Source: Ramicandelaber brevisporus
Lineage: Eukaryota > Kickxellomycota > Ramicandelaberales > Ramicandelaberaceae
DNA: 16,515 nt
Reading direction: 5' to 3'
NCBI GenBank assembly: GCA_025201865.1
Contig: MU603183.1
Coordinates: 1-16,515, forward strand
Part shown: piece by piece, positions 6,284-13,763 of the stretch
Layout of the letters: each line of letters begins with the position of its first letter
Position numbering within the stretch: position 1 is the stretch's first letter
Notes under the pieces: model-generated
The model's database searches: none
What the model was told of the DNA's origin: nothing
The model's input: only the letters and a program-made list of their open reading frames with translations
Position numbers and translations under genes: made by a program

Positions 6284-9200
6284 TTAGCTCAAGTCGAAGC
6301 CAGCACCGGAGAGGATAGCGCGTCTGAGTTTCTGATACATGACATCCTCGGCTGTGTATACAGGCAGGCGAAGCTGATTGACGCAGGTTGAGGCAGTTGG
6401 AAGGCGACTGGTGTTAGCCGCTGTAGCCACCGTAGCCGCCGCTGCCTGATTAGCAGATTCAACACCGTGATCAGGCACAATTTGGATGGATGGTCGCAAT
6501 TCAGAGAACCCCATTAACGGAGGGCGTTCACAGCTTGTAATGAACTGAACGAGCTTTCTTCTTTCCGCTGAGGTGAGTCTATTTCTAACAACATTCCAAA
6601 ACATTTCAATTACTGGATGATTTCTATTATACTCGTTTCCATAAACAGTGTTAGCTTCCATATCATTCACATCAATCTCAGCCGACTTGCCGCTGATTAA
6701 CATTTGGAGCTCATGAGGATCAGCAAACAAACGCAACCAGCGCTGAGGAATCATTTCATACAAACCCTGGCGGAATGCACGCGTTTGTGGCGATAACTCC
6801 ACATTTAATTTATGGTTACACATTAACTCAATATATCTAAATCTATTATCGCGTGTAACATTAATATCAGACCCACCAGGAATGAGATCTATAGTTACAA
6901 CAGAGCTGGTGTTAGGCTGCTGGTTGGCGTTGCCATTAAGAGGGTTATTCATTACCAAGCTGCTGACTGCAAATGTTAGTCCAAAATCGGACTCAACATC
7001 GTTCTCATATCTCTTCAATGAAACTAATCCATCGTAAATCTCCTTATCGAGCGACTTTAAATCATCAAATTGGCTCTGATGTCCTAGCACTTTACTCAAA
7101 AAGAATAGTGCAAACTGTGCATCTATCAATATATTCGAATACAACGATTTGCCAACCAATCTGCCCAAGAAATTGTACAAGTTAAGGGAATGTGATTGCC
7201 TGGCTGAACTGGATGCATTTGGATATAGCAAATGGTCGGCTGTTTCCCAAAACACTTGATTCGAAGGGTTGAATGCTTCTCTCACAATGCTTACAACAAA
7301 CTCTTTAAATAGGCCACCACCATCAACTCCCCATTCTCTCATTCCAAAGTCATCGTAGAATTGAATATAAAAGTCCTGTTTAAAGTCAGCTCCATGCAAT
7401 TTACCATATGCAACCAATCCATCTTCCAACATGTGACTGCGTCTGACTTTGGCTGATATACCACGACTGTATCCTCCATGGAACAATGATGACGATGCTG
7501 CTGATTGGATTTCAGCGTGATCCATTGAGACCAATGCTCTGAATAATGATGCTCGAGTATCAAATGGAACTACATATGGCATATGTGTCAATAGTGGAAT
7601 TAATCTCTCAACGTCACTTGAATTCAGCTTTAAGCGCTGCTGTTGTTGCTGTTGTTGCTGTTGCTGCTGTTGAATGCTGGATGGCTCTGCAGAGTCAGCT
7701 ACAGTGCGAATAGATACATTGTCATAAAATGCCTTTATAACTGGTGAGTTGGATTGCAGACTGCCACCTGAAATAAATGCAGGCAATAGCCAATGACCAG
7801 CTGGGCAGAATGAACGACGAGCATCTCTGGCATAAAACAGTGCTGAGCAACGAAGTGTGGATGCTGCCAGCTTCTCGGCTGTAATGAACGAAACTCCACT
7901 GGGTGAGGGCAAGAATCGTTTGTTCAGCAGGACTCGAAGAATAGATTCACCATTCAACACAAAGGATGCAGCAATGTTACGAACGACTGCACAGAGTTCA
8001 ACAGCAGAGTCTAAGGGCAGCCATGTGCTTTGTTTGTCAAAGAACTCATCGTCTCCAGATGAGCTTAAAATGCGATGGTAAATTTCAGTCAATAGCAATA
8101 AAGCACGCCATGCAACATAGTGCTTAGGATCTCCAAAGACAGATGGAAGAATCAGCTGCTTTCCATCAATGTGGGACCAGAGAGAAGAATTGCGCACAAT
8201 TGTCCAAAGTGTGGCAAGCAGCGATGCATTGCCAGCGTCATATGCAATGGCATGGAATACTCTGCTTGCACTTTGGTTGCCCCATTGAAGACATTGCGCA
8301 AGTAAAATATCAATAATAGACATTGTCAGCTCAGAGCTGTTATACACTGAAGCTGCCTTGAGAGCTCTGCTGATAAACTTGGCTGAAGAGTATCTAGTAA
8401 GGTGCTGGCGAGATCCACGATCAAGACGGGATTCAATCCTTCCATTAGTGTGCTCCGCTTGTTGAGTTCCATCCTCGTTATCAACAACATCCATTGCATC
8501 CGAGTCTCTTTGGACACGCAAGCTCTCAAACTCACGTGCAAAGTGCCCACCGAGTAAATCATCTGCATTGTGGTCATCATCTACACCTTCGCCATCATCG
8601 TCGTCGTCGTCGTCATCAAAGTCACTGCCAGTGCGGGTTGATTTATCAGCAAGTTTAGTTTGAGAGTGGCCAATGATAGCAACGTGAGGAACATGTCGAG
8701 CCAGTGTAGCAATAGTGCCGAAGCAAAGCACCAAAACATCAACAGATGGTTTTGAACTAAGGACTGTTTGGACAACCTGAGCAAGATTAGCCAAAATAAC
8801 ACCAGCAACATGTTCATGGCGCAGCTGTCCATCGAGAGCTTGGTGAATGCGGTCGATATCAGAGTCCACGAGAGTTGAAATGAGAGCAAACGCTGCACGC
8901 CAAGGTGAGCGAGACACAACTGCTCCAAAATGTGAGTTGCTGAGAACACTCTTGAGATTTGGAATTGTCAGAATATATGTAATAAATGCACCCGCTGTTG
9001 AATCCCATTGTGGAGCTGCAGTGTTTGATGAAGAAGAGGATGAAGATGATGAAGATGTAGCTTCCCGGAGATGATCTACAAGTCTTTCAATAAGAATGCC
9101 TGCCGATTCTCGAGTCTCTGGTGCATTCAACATGCGAGCTGCCAACACAAAGATACTGTTGACTGGCAGAATGTGTATAGCACAGCTATTGGAGAGTAAC

Positions 9201-9754
9201 TGCGTGAGTCGCTGACTAAACGTGTGTGCCAAAACAACTGCATTCACTCGCTCCTCAACGCTCAGCGCTTCAATAGCTGCCAGAAAGTGCTTCCGAAGAG
9301 CAAACGGGCCATTAAAGACTTTGCTGTCGACAGCTGGCGAGTCGGATGTCAACAGCGCACGCAGTAATGTATCCACATCAGACTCACTCAATGCAGCCAA
9401 CAGGTGATGAGTTACTGTAATCCGATTCACATCATCAATGCGAGCAGATGCTCGAACAACCAGAGCCTCAATGCGAAGTATCCGAGCGAGATCTCCAACA
9501 GATACATGGGGCTGTTGACGCAAGAGACTGTCCCATTCGACTCGCAGCTCTGCGCAGGTGTGAGATCTAGCTAGCAGATTGCGGCACGACCGAAGAATGC
9601 GCAGACCAGCAACCTGCTTTGCACGTTCTTCACTGCGGCGCTGGCGCTCTTGCATCGCTCGCTGCATCAGCGTCTTTGAGTCCATCGTGGTCTTGTTGAC
9701 ACCACCGAGGTTGATGTTCCTCGTCACCTTCGAGCTGCCGGTGAAGTTGTACAT
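6284..9754 (-). CDS. HUL5: HECT-type E3/E4 ubiquitin-protein ligase, Hul5/UBE3C family
   Basis: 1156 residues in one uninterrupted frame. Hul5/UBE3C works at the proteasome, extending ubiquitin chains on stalled or misfolded substrates. The N terminus (MYNFTGSSKVTRNINLGG, then a K/R/E-rich helix at 26-47) matches the family start, so the ATG at 9754 is well supported. Residues 48-65 sit where the family IQ-like motif lies, but it is degenerate. A long helical middle region follows. The C-terminal HECT domain begins near 790 (FYIQFYDDFGMREWGVDGGG), with the catalytic cysteine C1124 in LPTASTCVNQLRLPVY and the typical end AGFDLS. Homopolymers interrupt poorly conserved parts: Ser10 (234-243), Asp8 (380-387) and Gln12 (695-706). 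It is longer than yeast Hul5 (about 910) and human UBE3C (1083), partly from these insertions. All key HECT features are intact. Confidence 0.95.
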   Translation of the reverse strand: MYNFTGSSKVTRNINLGGVNKTTMDSKTLMQRAMQERQRRSEERAKQVAGLRILRSCRNLLARSHTCAELRVEWDSLLRQQPHVSVGDLARILRIEALVVRASARIDDVNRITVTHHLLAALSESDVDTLLRALLTSDSPAVDSKVFNGPFALRKHFLAAIEALSVEERVNAVVLAHTFSQRLTQLLSNSCAIHILPVNSIFVLAARMLNAPETRESAGILIERLVDHLREATSSSSSSSSSSNTAAPQWDSTAGAFITYILTIPNLKSVLSNSHFGAVVSRSPWRAAFALISTLVDSDIDRIHQALDGQLRHEHVAGVILANLAQVVQTVLSSKPSVDVLVLCFGTIATLARHVPHVAIIGHSQTKLADKSTRTGSDFDDDDDDDDGEGVDDDHNADDLLGGHFAREFESLRVQRDSDAMDVVDNEDGTQQAEHTNGRIESRLDRGSRQHLTRYSSAKFISRALKAASVYNSSELTMSIIDILLAQCLQWGNQSASRVFHAIAYDAGNASLLATLWTIVRNSSLWSHIDGKQLILPSVFGDPKHYVAWRALLLLTEIYHRILSSSGDDEFFDKQSTWLPLDSAVELCAVVRNIAASFVLNGESILRVLLNKRFLPSPSGVSFITAEKLAASTLRCSALFYARDARRSFCPAGHWLLPAFISGGSLQSNSPVIKAFYDNVSIRTVADSAEPSSIQQQQQQQQQQQQRLKLNSSDVERLIPLLTHMPYVVPFDTRASLFRALVSMDHAEIQSAASSSLFHGGYSRGISAKVRRSHMLEDGLVAYGKLHGADFKQDFYIQFYDDFGMREWGVDGGGLFKEFVVSIVREAFNPSNQVFWETADHLLYPNASSSARQSHSLNLYNFLGRLVGKSLYSNILIDAQFALFFLSKVLGHQSQFDDLKSLDKEIYDGLVSLKRYENDVESDFGLTFAVSSLVMNNPLNGNANQQPNTSSVVTIDLIPGGSDINVTRDNRFRYIELMCNHKLNVELSPQTRAFRQGLYEMIPQRWLRLFADPHELQMLISGKSAEIDVNDMEANTVYGNEYNRNHPVIEMFWNVVRNRLTSAERRKLVQFITSCERPPLMGFSELRPSIQIVPDHGVESANQAAAATVATAANTSRLPTASTCVNQLRLPVYTAEDVMYQKLRRAILSGAGFDLS
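7632..7674 (-). repeat. CAA/CAG repeat encoding Gln12 in HUL5
   Basis: Mixed CAG/CAA codons encode twelve glutamines (residues 695-706), just before the conserved region leading into the HECT domain. The codons are mixed, so this is not a pure slippage tract. Confidence 0.9.
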
Positions 9755-10099
9755 TGCGAAGATGAAAAAACAAAAAGCAAAAGGCTAGAAGTTAGATTGC
9801 GCGTCCCAAAGCTGATTTGTCAAACACAGCAAGAGGCGATGGCATCAACAATGAGAAACTGCAAGTTGCGCAGCAACATCCAATTTGCATCATCCTAGCG
9901 CGACTGCTGCCAACTTTCTCGATCAATCTAGAAAGCATACTTAGGGTGCGAAATGGGGATACTTTAAGATAGGGGGACACAGTGACAGGGATAAGCAGAA
10001 GTGATGATAAAAGTAAAGCGAGATAAAGTGAGATATTATGGATAGAATAGAACAATAGTAATAATAATAATAGAAAATGAAGTATCAAAGGGTAATGAC
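9755..10099 (-). promoter_or_regulatory. HUL5 upstream region and trehalase 3' UTR
   Basis: 345 bp between tandem - strand genes. Read on the - strand, the bases just before the HUL5 ATG are T/C-rich with T runs. Three GATAA motifs on the + strand start at 9990, 10006 and 10022, exactly 16 bp apart. Next to the trehalase stop is a short TAA/TAG-rich stretch (about 10050-10072). No canonical AATAAA was seen for the trehalase gene. A 98-residue leucine-rich frame here is an artefact of T-rich DNA. Confidence 0.5.
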
Positions 10100-12169
10100 T
10101 TAAGGAATGGCGGGAGTTCCAGCACAGTTGTTTGGATGGACAATGTCTTTACCATACTTTTCCAGCAGCCAAAGCAGCACACCATTTGACCATCCAAACC
10201 CAGTCTGTACAGTGTATTCACCACCGCCGCCGGCTTGGCCAATGGCAGTCGCACTCTGCTTCTCAAAGATGTGGCCATCATCAGTCACGTTGGCAATCTT
10301 GGGCAGGAAGTTGTCAATGGACCCGCCAGTTGCATACCAGCCGCAGAACACTGTGGATACATAGCGCTGGGCAAGCTCCTTGGCAGTATCGCTGAGTTTC
10401 TTGACCTCTGGAGGAATTGGTGTATTCTTGTCAGAGTTGGTTGGAGATGTTTTGCGCATCAATGCGCTGCTGCCGTGATAGCGCTGTTTGTTATAGTTGA
10501 CAATGTACGAATAGGTAGTATCCAATCCGCGGACTAGCATGTAGGTGAGAGGAGGCCACGAATTTGGATAGTCCCACTGCAAGCCACTCTTGAACAATGT
10601 TGCTGGCATTCCGCCTGGATACTTGGGCAGTAAATCAACAAGTGGCTGCCAAGCCTGTACCAGCTCAGTTGTATTGAGACCACCACCTGCACCAACACCT
10701 CCATGTGTCAATTTACCCCAGAATGGCCAGAATGCAGACACTGTAAAGTTGGTCAGTGGACGCTTGTTCTCGAGGTCATAGTCGTTGAACGGCAGAGTGG
10801 CATTGCTGCCGACATTGTGATTGCGCATAACAGAAAGAATGGACTGGCGACGAACCTTGGCAGCCTGCTTGTATTCACGAGCAAATGCGCGAAGCTGGCT
10901 CACAGTCGCATTACCAGCTACACCATTATTGCTGCTGCTGCTACTGCTGTTCTTGGCGCATGATTCTGCCACAATGTGATGTAAACGAGCAAGTTCCACC
11001 TCGTTGTTGTACAAGATGGAGTTCAGCTCAACAGGAACAACCGAGCGAGTGCGGATGGTCTGCAAGTTGAACTGCTCAACGCTTGGATCATAGTTGCGTG
11101 CCCAGCGAGTCGAAAAATCCCAGCCACTCTCTGCAGCAGTGGCCAAGTCAGCATACAGCTCCTTTTGCTGAGCAGATGTCAAGTTGAAGTTTGGTGCAGT
11201 GGCATTCTCAGCAGTGTTGGCATCTTCAAAATACGACTCGGGACGAGGGGTGTCGTTATTCACAAAGTAGCGAGACAGCTTGAACGCCTTGGCCGCAGCT
11301 TTGGCAGAATCAGCATTGCCAGTAGAAGCAGAAGCAGAAGCAGAAGCAGAGGCAGTGGAATTGATCTCAATGGTGTGATTGTTGATCCAATAGCTGTACT
11401 CGGCGCGCAGCTGCGGCAGAACCTCCTGAATGGTGGCCAAGTCCTTAGTCTTGTCGTAATACAAACCAGCCATCTGGATAAACAGTGGTGGCTGCGAGCG
11501 ATTCAAGTAGTAGACACGAGCACCATTTGGAATGAAGCCATAAGTCTTGACCAGGTACGCAAAGTTGAGGATAATGGACTTGCAGGTGTCATACAGCTCA
11601 GATGCCAACAAACCTTCCATAGTGAAGAACGAGTCCCAGTAATAAATCTCACGGAAACGGCCACCGGGAACCACAAATGGATTTGGCAGCTTAATCAACG
11701 ACGACTCGCACTTGGCGCCGTCCGCAGCAGCGCACTGGACAGCAGTGTCGTTATTAACGCGCACCAGTTCCTTCCAGTAGCCGTGGACCTTGGTTGCAAA
11801 TCCTTTGATAATTGGGTCGGCAATGGCGTCCAGAACCTTTGGGTTCGCCTTGAAGTCGGTCAGATTTGCTGGGGTGATTTCAACGCCAGCCGGGCCAAAG
11901 TACTTGTCGACGAATGCCTTGAACTCATCGGCAGATGCATTGGCTGGTAGCTTGTTGAATGCATCAAGCAATTGTGCTTCTGGCACGAGAGTCGGGCGGT
12001 CGACAAAGGTCTTGGAGTCTGGGAAGATGCGAGCACGCTGGATACGGTCCAGGATAGGAGCGCCATTGCAATAGATTTGCGAAGTGCAAGAAGCGTTCGC
12101 AGTGGTAACAGCCGCTACAGCCAAGGCAGCAAGGACTGCTGCCAGCGGGCTGCCAAATACGCGAACCAT
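10100..12169 (-). CDS. TREH: Secreted trehalase, glycoside hydrolase family 37
   Basis: 689 residues, no intron. It hydrolyses alpha,alpha-trehalose to two glucose. A signal peptide is clear (residues 1 to about 26, hydrophobic core VLAALAVAAV), followed by SCTSQIYCNGAPILD, very like the mature start of animal trehalases. Both GH37 signatures are present: PGGRFREIYYWDSF (168-181) and QWDYPNSWPP (531-540). By family knowledge the catalytic acid is D351 in ESGWDFSTRW and the base is E651 in GGGGEYTVQTGFGW. More than ten N-glycosylation sequons (for example N26, N77, N102, N322, N456, N474, N627) support secretion. There is no C-terminal hydrophobic tail, so a GPI anchor is unlikely. Low-complexity inserts are (SA)n at 272-282 and a Ser run at 408-413. 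It lacks the N-terminal regulatory extension of cytosolic neutral fungal trehalases, suggesting use of external trehalose or a cell-wall role. Confidence 0.95.
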   Translation of the reverse strand: MVRVFGSPLAAVLAALAVAAVTTANASCTSQIYCNGAPILDRIQRARIFPDSKTFVDRPTLVPEAQLLDAFNKLPANASADEFKAFVDKYFGPAGVEITPANLTDFKANPKVLDAIADPIIKGFATKVHGYWKELVRVNNDTAVQCAAADGAKCESSLIKLPNPFVVPGGRFREIYYWDSFFTMEGLLASELYDTCKSIILNFAYLVKTYGFIPNGARVYYLNRSQPPLFIQMAGLYYDKTKDLATIQEVLPQLRAEYSYWINNHTIEINSTASASASASASTGNADSAKAAAKAFKLSRYFVNNDTPRPESYFEDANTAENATAPNFNLTSAQQKELYADLATAAESGWDFSTRWARNYDPSVEQFNLQTIRTRSVVPVELNSILYNNEVELARLHHIVAESCAKNSSSSSSNNGVAGNATVSQLRAFAREYKQAAKVRRQSILSVMRNHNVGSNATLPFNDYDLENKRPLTNFTVSAFWPFWGKLTHGGVGAGGGLNTTELVQAWQPLVDLLPKYPGGMPATLFKSGLQWDYPNSWPPLTYMLVRGLDTTYSYIVNYNKQRYHGSSALMRKTSPTNSDKNTPIPPEVKKLSDTAKELAQRYVSTVFCGWYATGGSIDNFLPKIANVTDDGHIFEKQSATAIGQAGGGGEYTVQTGFGWSNGVLLWLLEKYGKDIVHPNNCAGTPAIP

Positions 12170-12409
12170 TGGCAGATTATAACTACAACCTCGGCGAAGT
12201 AGACGCGTGGTGTGTTCGGTATCGTGGAGCTTGAGTGTTGATGAACGCGACAGGAGAGTGGGTGTGTGAGGTGAGTGAGTGTGTAAGTGATTGACAGAGT
12301 GACAGAGCGGCAGAGTAAAGGTTGAGGAGGGAGTTACTGTGTTTTGTTGTTGTGCAGACAGGGCTGATTTGCAAGGAAGGAGGGTGCGCCGCCGGGTCTG
12401 GTGTTTCTG

Positions 12410-12451
12410 CTATTGTTGCTGCAGCAATAGGTAATACAATCGATTCGATTG
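12410..12451. promoter_or_regulatory. Palindrome cluster upstream of trehalase
   Basis: TTGCTGCAGCAA (12416-12427) is a perfect 12-bp palindrome. Overlapping arms CTATTG/CAATAG (12410-12430) offer an alternative hairpin. Ten bases later, CAATCGA-T-TCGATTG (12437-12451) is a second near-perfect palindrome with 7-bp arms. They lie 240-280 bp before the trehalase ATG and could bind dimeric factors; function is inferred. Confidence 0.35.
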
Positions 12452-12939
12452 ACTGTGCGTTATTAAAAAAAAGAAAAGAAAAGACAAAAAAAATAAAGGA
12501 GGCTGATTGTGAATGTCAGGAGTTGAGCCGAAGAGCGGATGAACAAGGCTTATACGAGTTTGGATACGGATTAGACGAGGTCAAATAGCTGTAAGGACAT
12601 GGCAGCGTCAGAAAGAGAGAGTGGATGAGCGAATGAGTGAATGAGTGAATGGAGGAGCTCAGGTGATTGCTCAACAGACCAATGCTGACAGAATTGTCAA
12701 AATGAACGGGTATGCGGTGTCACTAGGGTACAGCGTCTAGTGCTTCTTTTACTACTAATACTGCCGCTACTACCACCACTGCAGCTGTCATCCGCATTCG
12801 ATGCAACCCGGGTGCACAGTGTTTCATCTATATATAATCGATGATGTCAGACACACCGCGTGATGCGGTCACATTGACAAACACAACCGGACCATCGTGT
12901 TTGGCGGTGACCAGCCAATAATCAGTCAAGCCAAACAGT

Positions 12940-12982
12940 ACAAGAGAAGACAAGAGAAGACAAGGGAAGACAAGAGAGAAGA
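12940..12982. repeat. Imperfect decamer tandem repeat (GACAAGAGAA)
   Basis: About four imperfect copies of a 10-nt unit, purine-rich on the + strand. It lies just beyond the SEN34 stop codon and may be part of its 3' UTR. Confidence 0.8.
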
Positions 12983-13003
12983 GAATGTTACTCGCTCACT
13001 CAC

Positions 13004-13639
13004 TTACATGCCAGCCCAAGATACCGTCATGAACTGGACTCGGTCCTTGGCATTTCGATCATCGAACGAACGAAGTGCTGGTGTTGTTGAACGCGAGGAT
13101 GATGGCGATGGTGAAGGGATAACGGCACATAGCAAATGCCGTTTCCGGGACTTTGTAGCAACTCGCAATGTGGCAGACAAGTCTCTCCATCGAATCGACC
13201 TCTTCGAATAAGGAACAATGTTGACTGTAAATGCGGAATGGCATCGAAGAGGATCAGCCTCATAGACGAGCATGTCGCATCCGTAGCTGGCGCCTCCAGT
13301 AATCACGTAGAATCCGCGATGCCACAGTGCTGAATACACGGCGATGCGGTCCATCAGACTCTCGCTCGTCGCTGTCGTTGATGTCAACTGTTCGTGTAGC
13401 TTGGAACGCGTATCACCATCCAGAAGCTCCAGCTGGCCGAGTAGGCAGAGTTCTTCGGTGCTGATCTGCAACGGCAAGCTCATCACTTGGTTCTGCATTG
13501 GCTTGTGAGCAAGCGTGCCGATCAAAGTGCCAATAACACGGTGCTGTTTGCGCAGAAGAAGCACGTCGTCAGCACTAAAGACGAGGCCCGCAGGACTGCC
13601 ATCGCCAGCGCGACACAGCTGCACGCTGACAGTGGTCAT
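13004..13639 (-). CDS. SEN34: tRNA-splicing endonuclease catalytic subunit Sen34
   Basis: 211 residues from the ATG at 13639; the frame reaches an upstream TTG but has a TAA just beyond it. Sen34 (human TSEN34) is the subunit of the Sen2-15-34-54 complex that cuts pre-tRNA at the 3' splice site. The N-terminal part (HRVIGTLIGTL, LPLQISTEELCLL at about 33-67) matches the family. The C-terminal nuclease domain has YSALWHRGFYVITGGASYGCD, then LVYEADPLRCHS. By alignment to human TSEN34 the catalytic triad is Y126, H134 and K166, all present. It ends in VSWAGM, like the family's final strand. It is shorter than human (310) or yeast (275) because the central linker is nearly absent. It starts 74 bp after the RPB11 stop on the same strand, so its promoter must overlap RPB11 or the two share a transcript. 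The TAA stop overlaps a perfect GTAAGT donor, so an alternative 3' exon is possible. Confidence 0.93.
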   Translation of the reverse strand: MTTVSVQLCRAGDGSPAGLVFSADDVLLLRKQHRVIGTLIGTLAHKPMQNQVMSLPLQISTEELCLLGQLELLDGDTRSKLHEQLTSTTATSESLMDRIAVYSALWHRGFYVITGGASYGCDMLVYEADPLRCHSAFTVNIVPYSKRSIRWRDLSATLRVATKSRKRHLLCAVIPSPSPSSSRSTTPALRSFDDRNAKDRVQFMTVSWAGM

Positions 13640-13651
13640 CTGCGCTGCTTT

Positions 13652-13763
13652 CTGCAAAGGAAGTTAGTTATACAAGTCGGTGTTGTTCAATTTTAGAAAG
13701 AGTAGAGTGACATTTAGAAGTCAACATCGACGCCGCCGCCCTCTTCATTGTCTTCATCCATAC
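13652..13763 (-). other. Candidate intron spanning the RPB11 end and the SEN34 leader
   Basis: On the - strand a donor GAAG|GTATGG (intron start 13763) lies in the RPB11 tail codons. A branch-like ACTAAC and acceptor TTTGCAG (ending at 13652) lie 12 bases before the SEN34 ATG. Splicing would remove 112 nt, including the RPB11 stop, shift the RPB11 frame into a short new tail, and place the SEN34 ATG just past the junction. The signals are visible; use of the intron is not shown. Confidence 0.35.

Larger units (their letters stand above)
12170..13003 (-). promoter_or_regulatory. Trehalase upstream region and SEN34 3' region
   Basis: 834 bp with no gene. Nearest the trehalase ATG are GTGAGT-like repeats (about 12260-12290). 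A cluster of palindromes follows at 12410-12451, then an A-rich tract (12462-12498; T-rich on the coding strand), GAATGAGT tandem units (about 12630-12650), arms CACTAG/CTAGTG (12721-12742), a TATATATA element (12829-12836) and CCAAT at 12915. At the far end, GACAAGAGAA decamers repeat about four times (12940-12982). The decamers read as pyrimidine-rich on the - strand. Which TATA element serves trehalase is not decided by the sequence. Confidence 0.45.

Noticed and set aside
11165-11950. 261-residue frame antisense to trehalase
   Set aside because: It is a shadow of a confidently identified coding sequence and has no recognisable domain.
13640-13657. Longer SEN34 starting at TTG (13657)
   Set aside because: The upstream start is TTG, lies within the acceptor-like TTTGCAG sequence and adds no family-conserved residues; ATG at 13639 is preferred.
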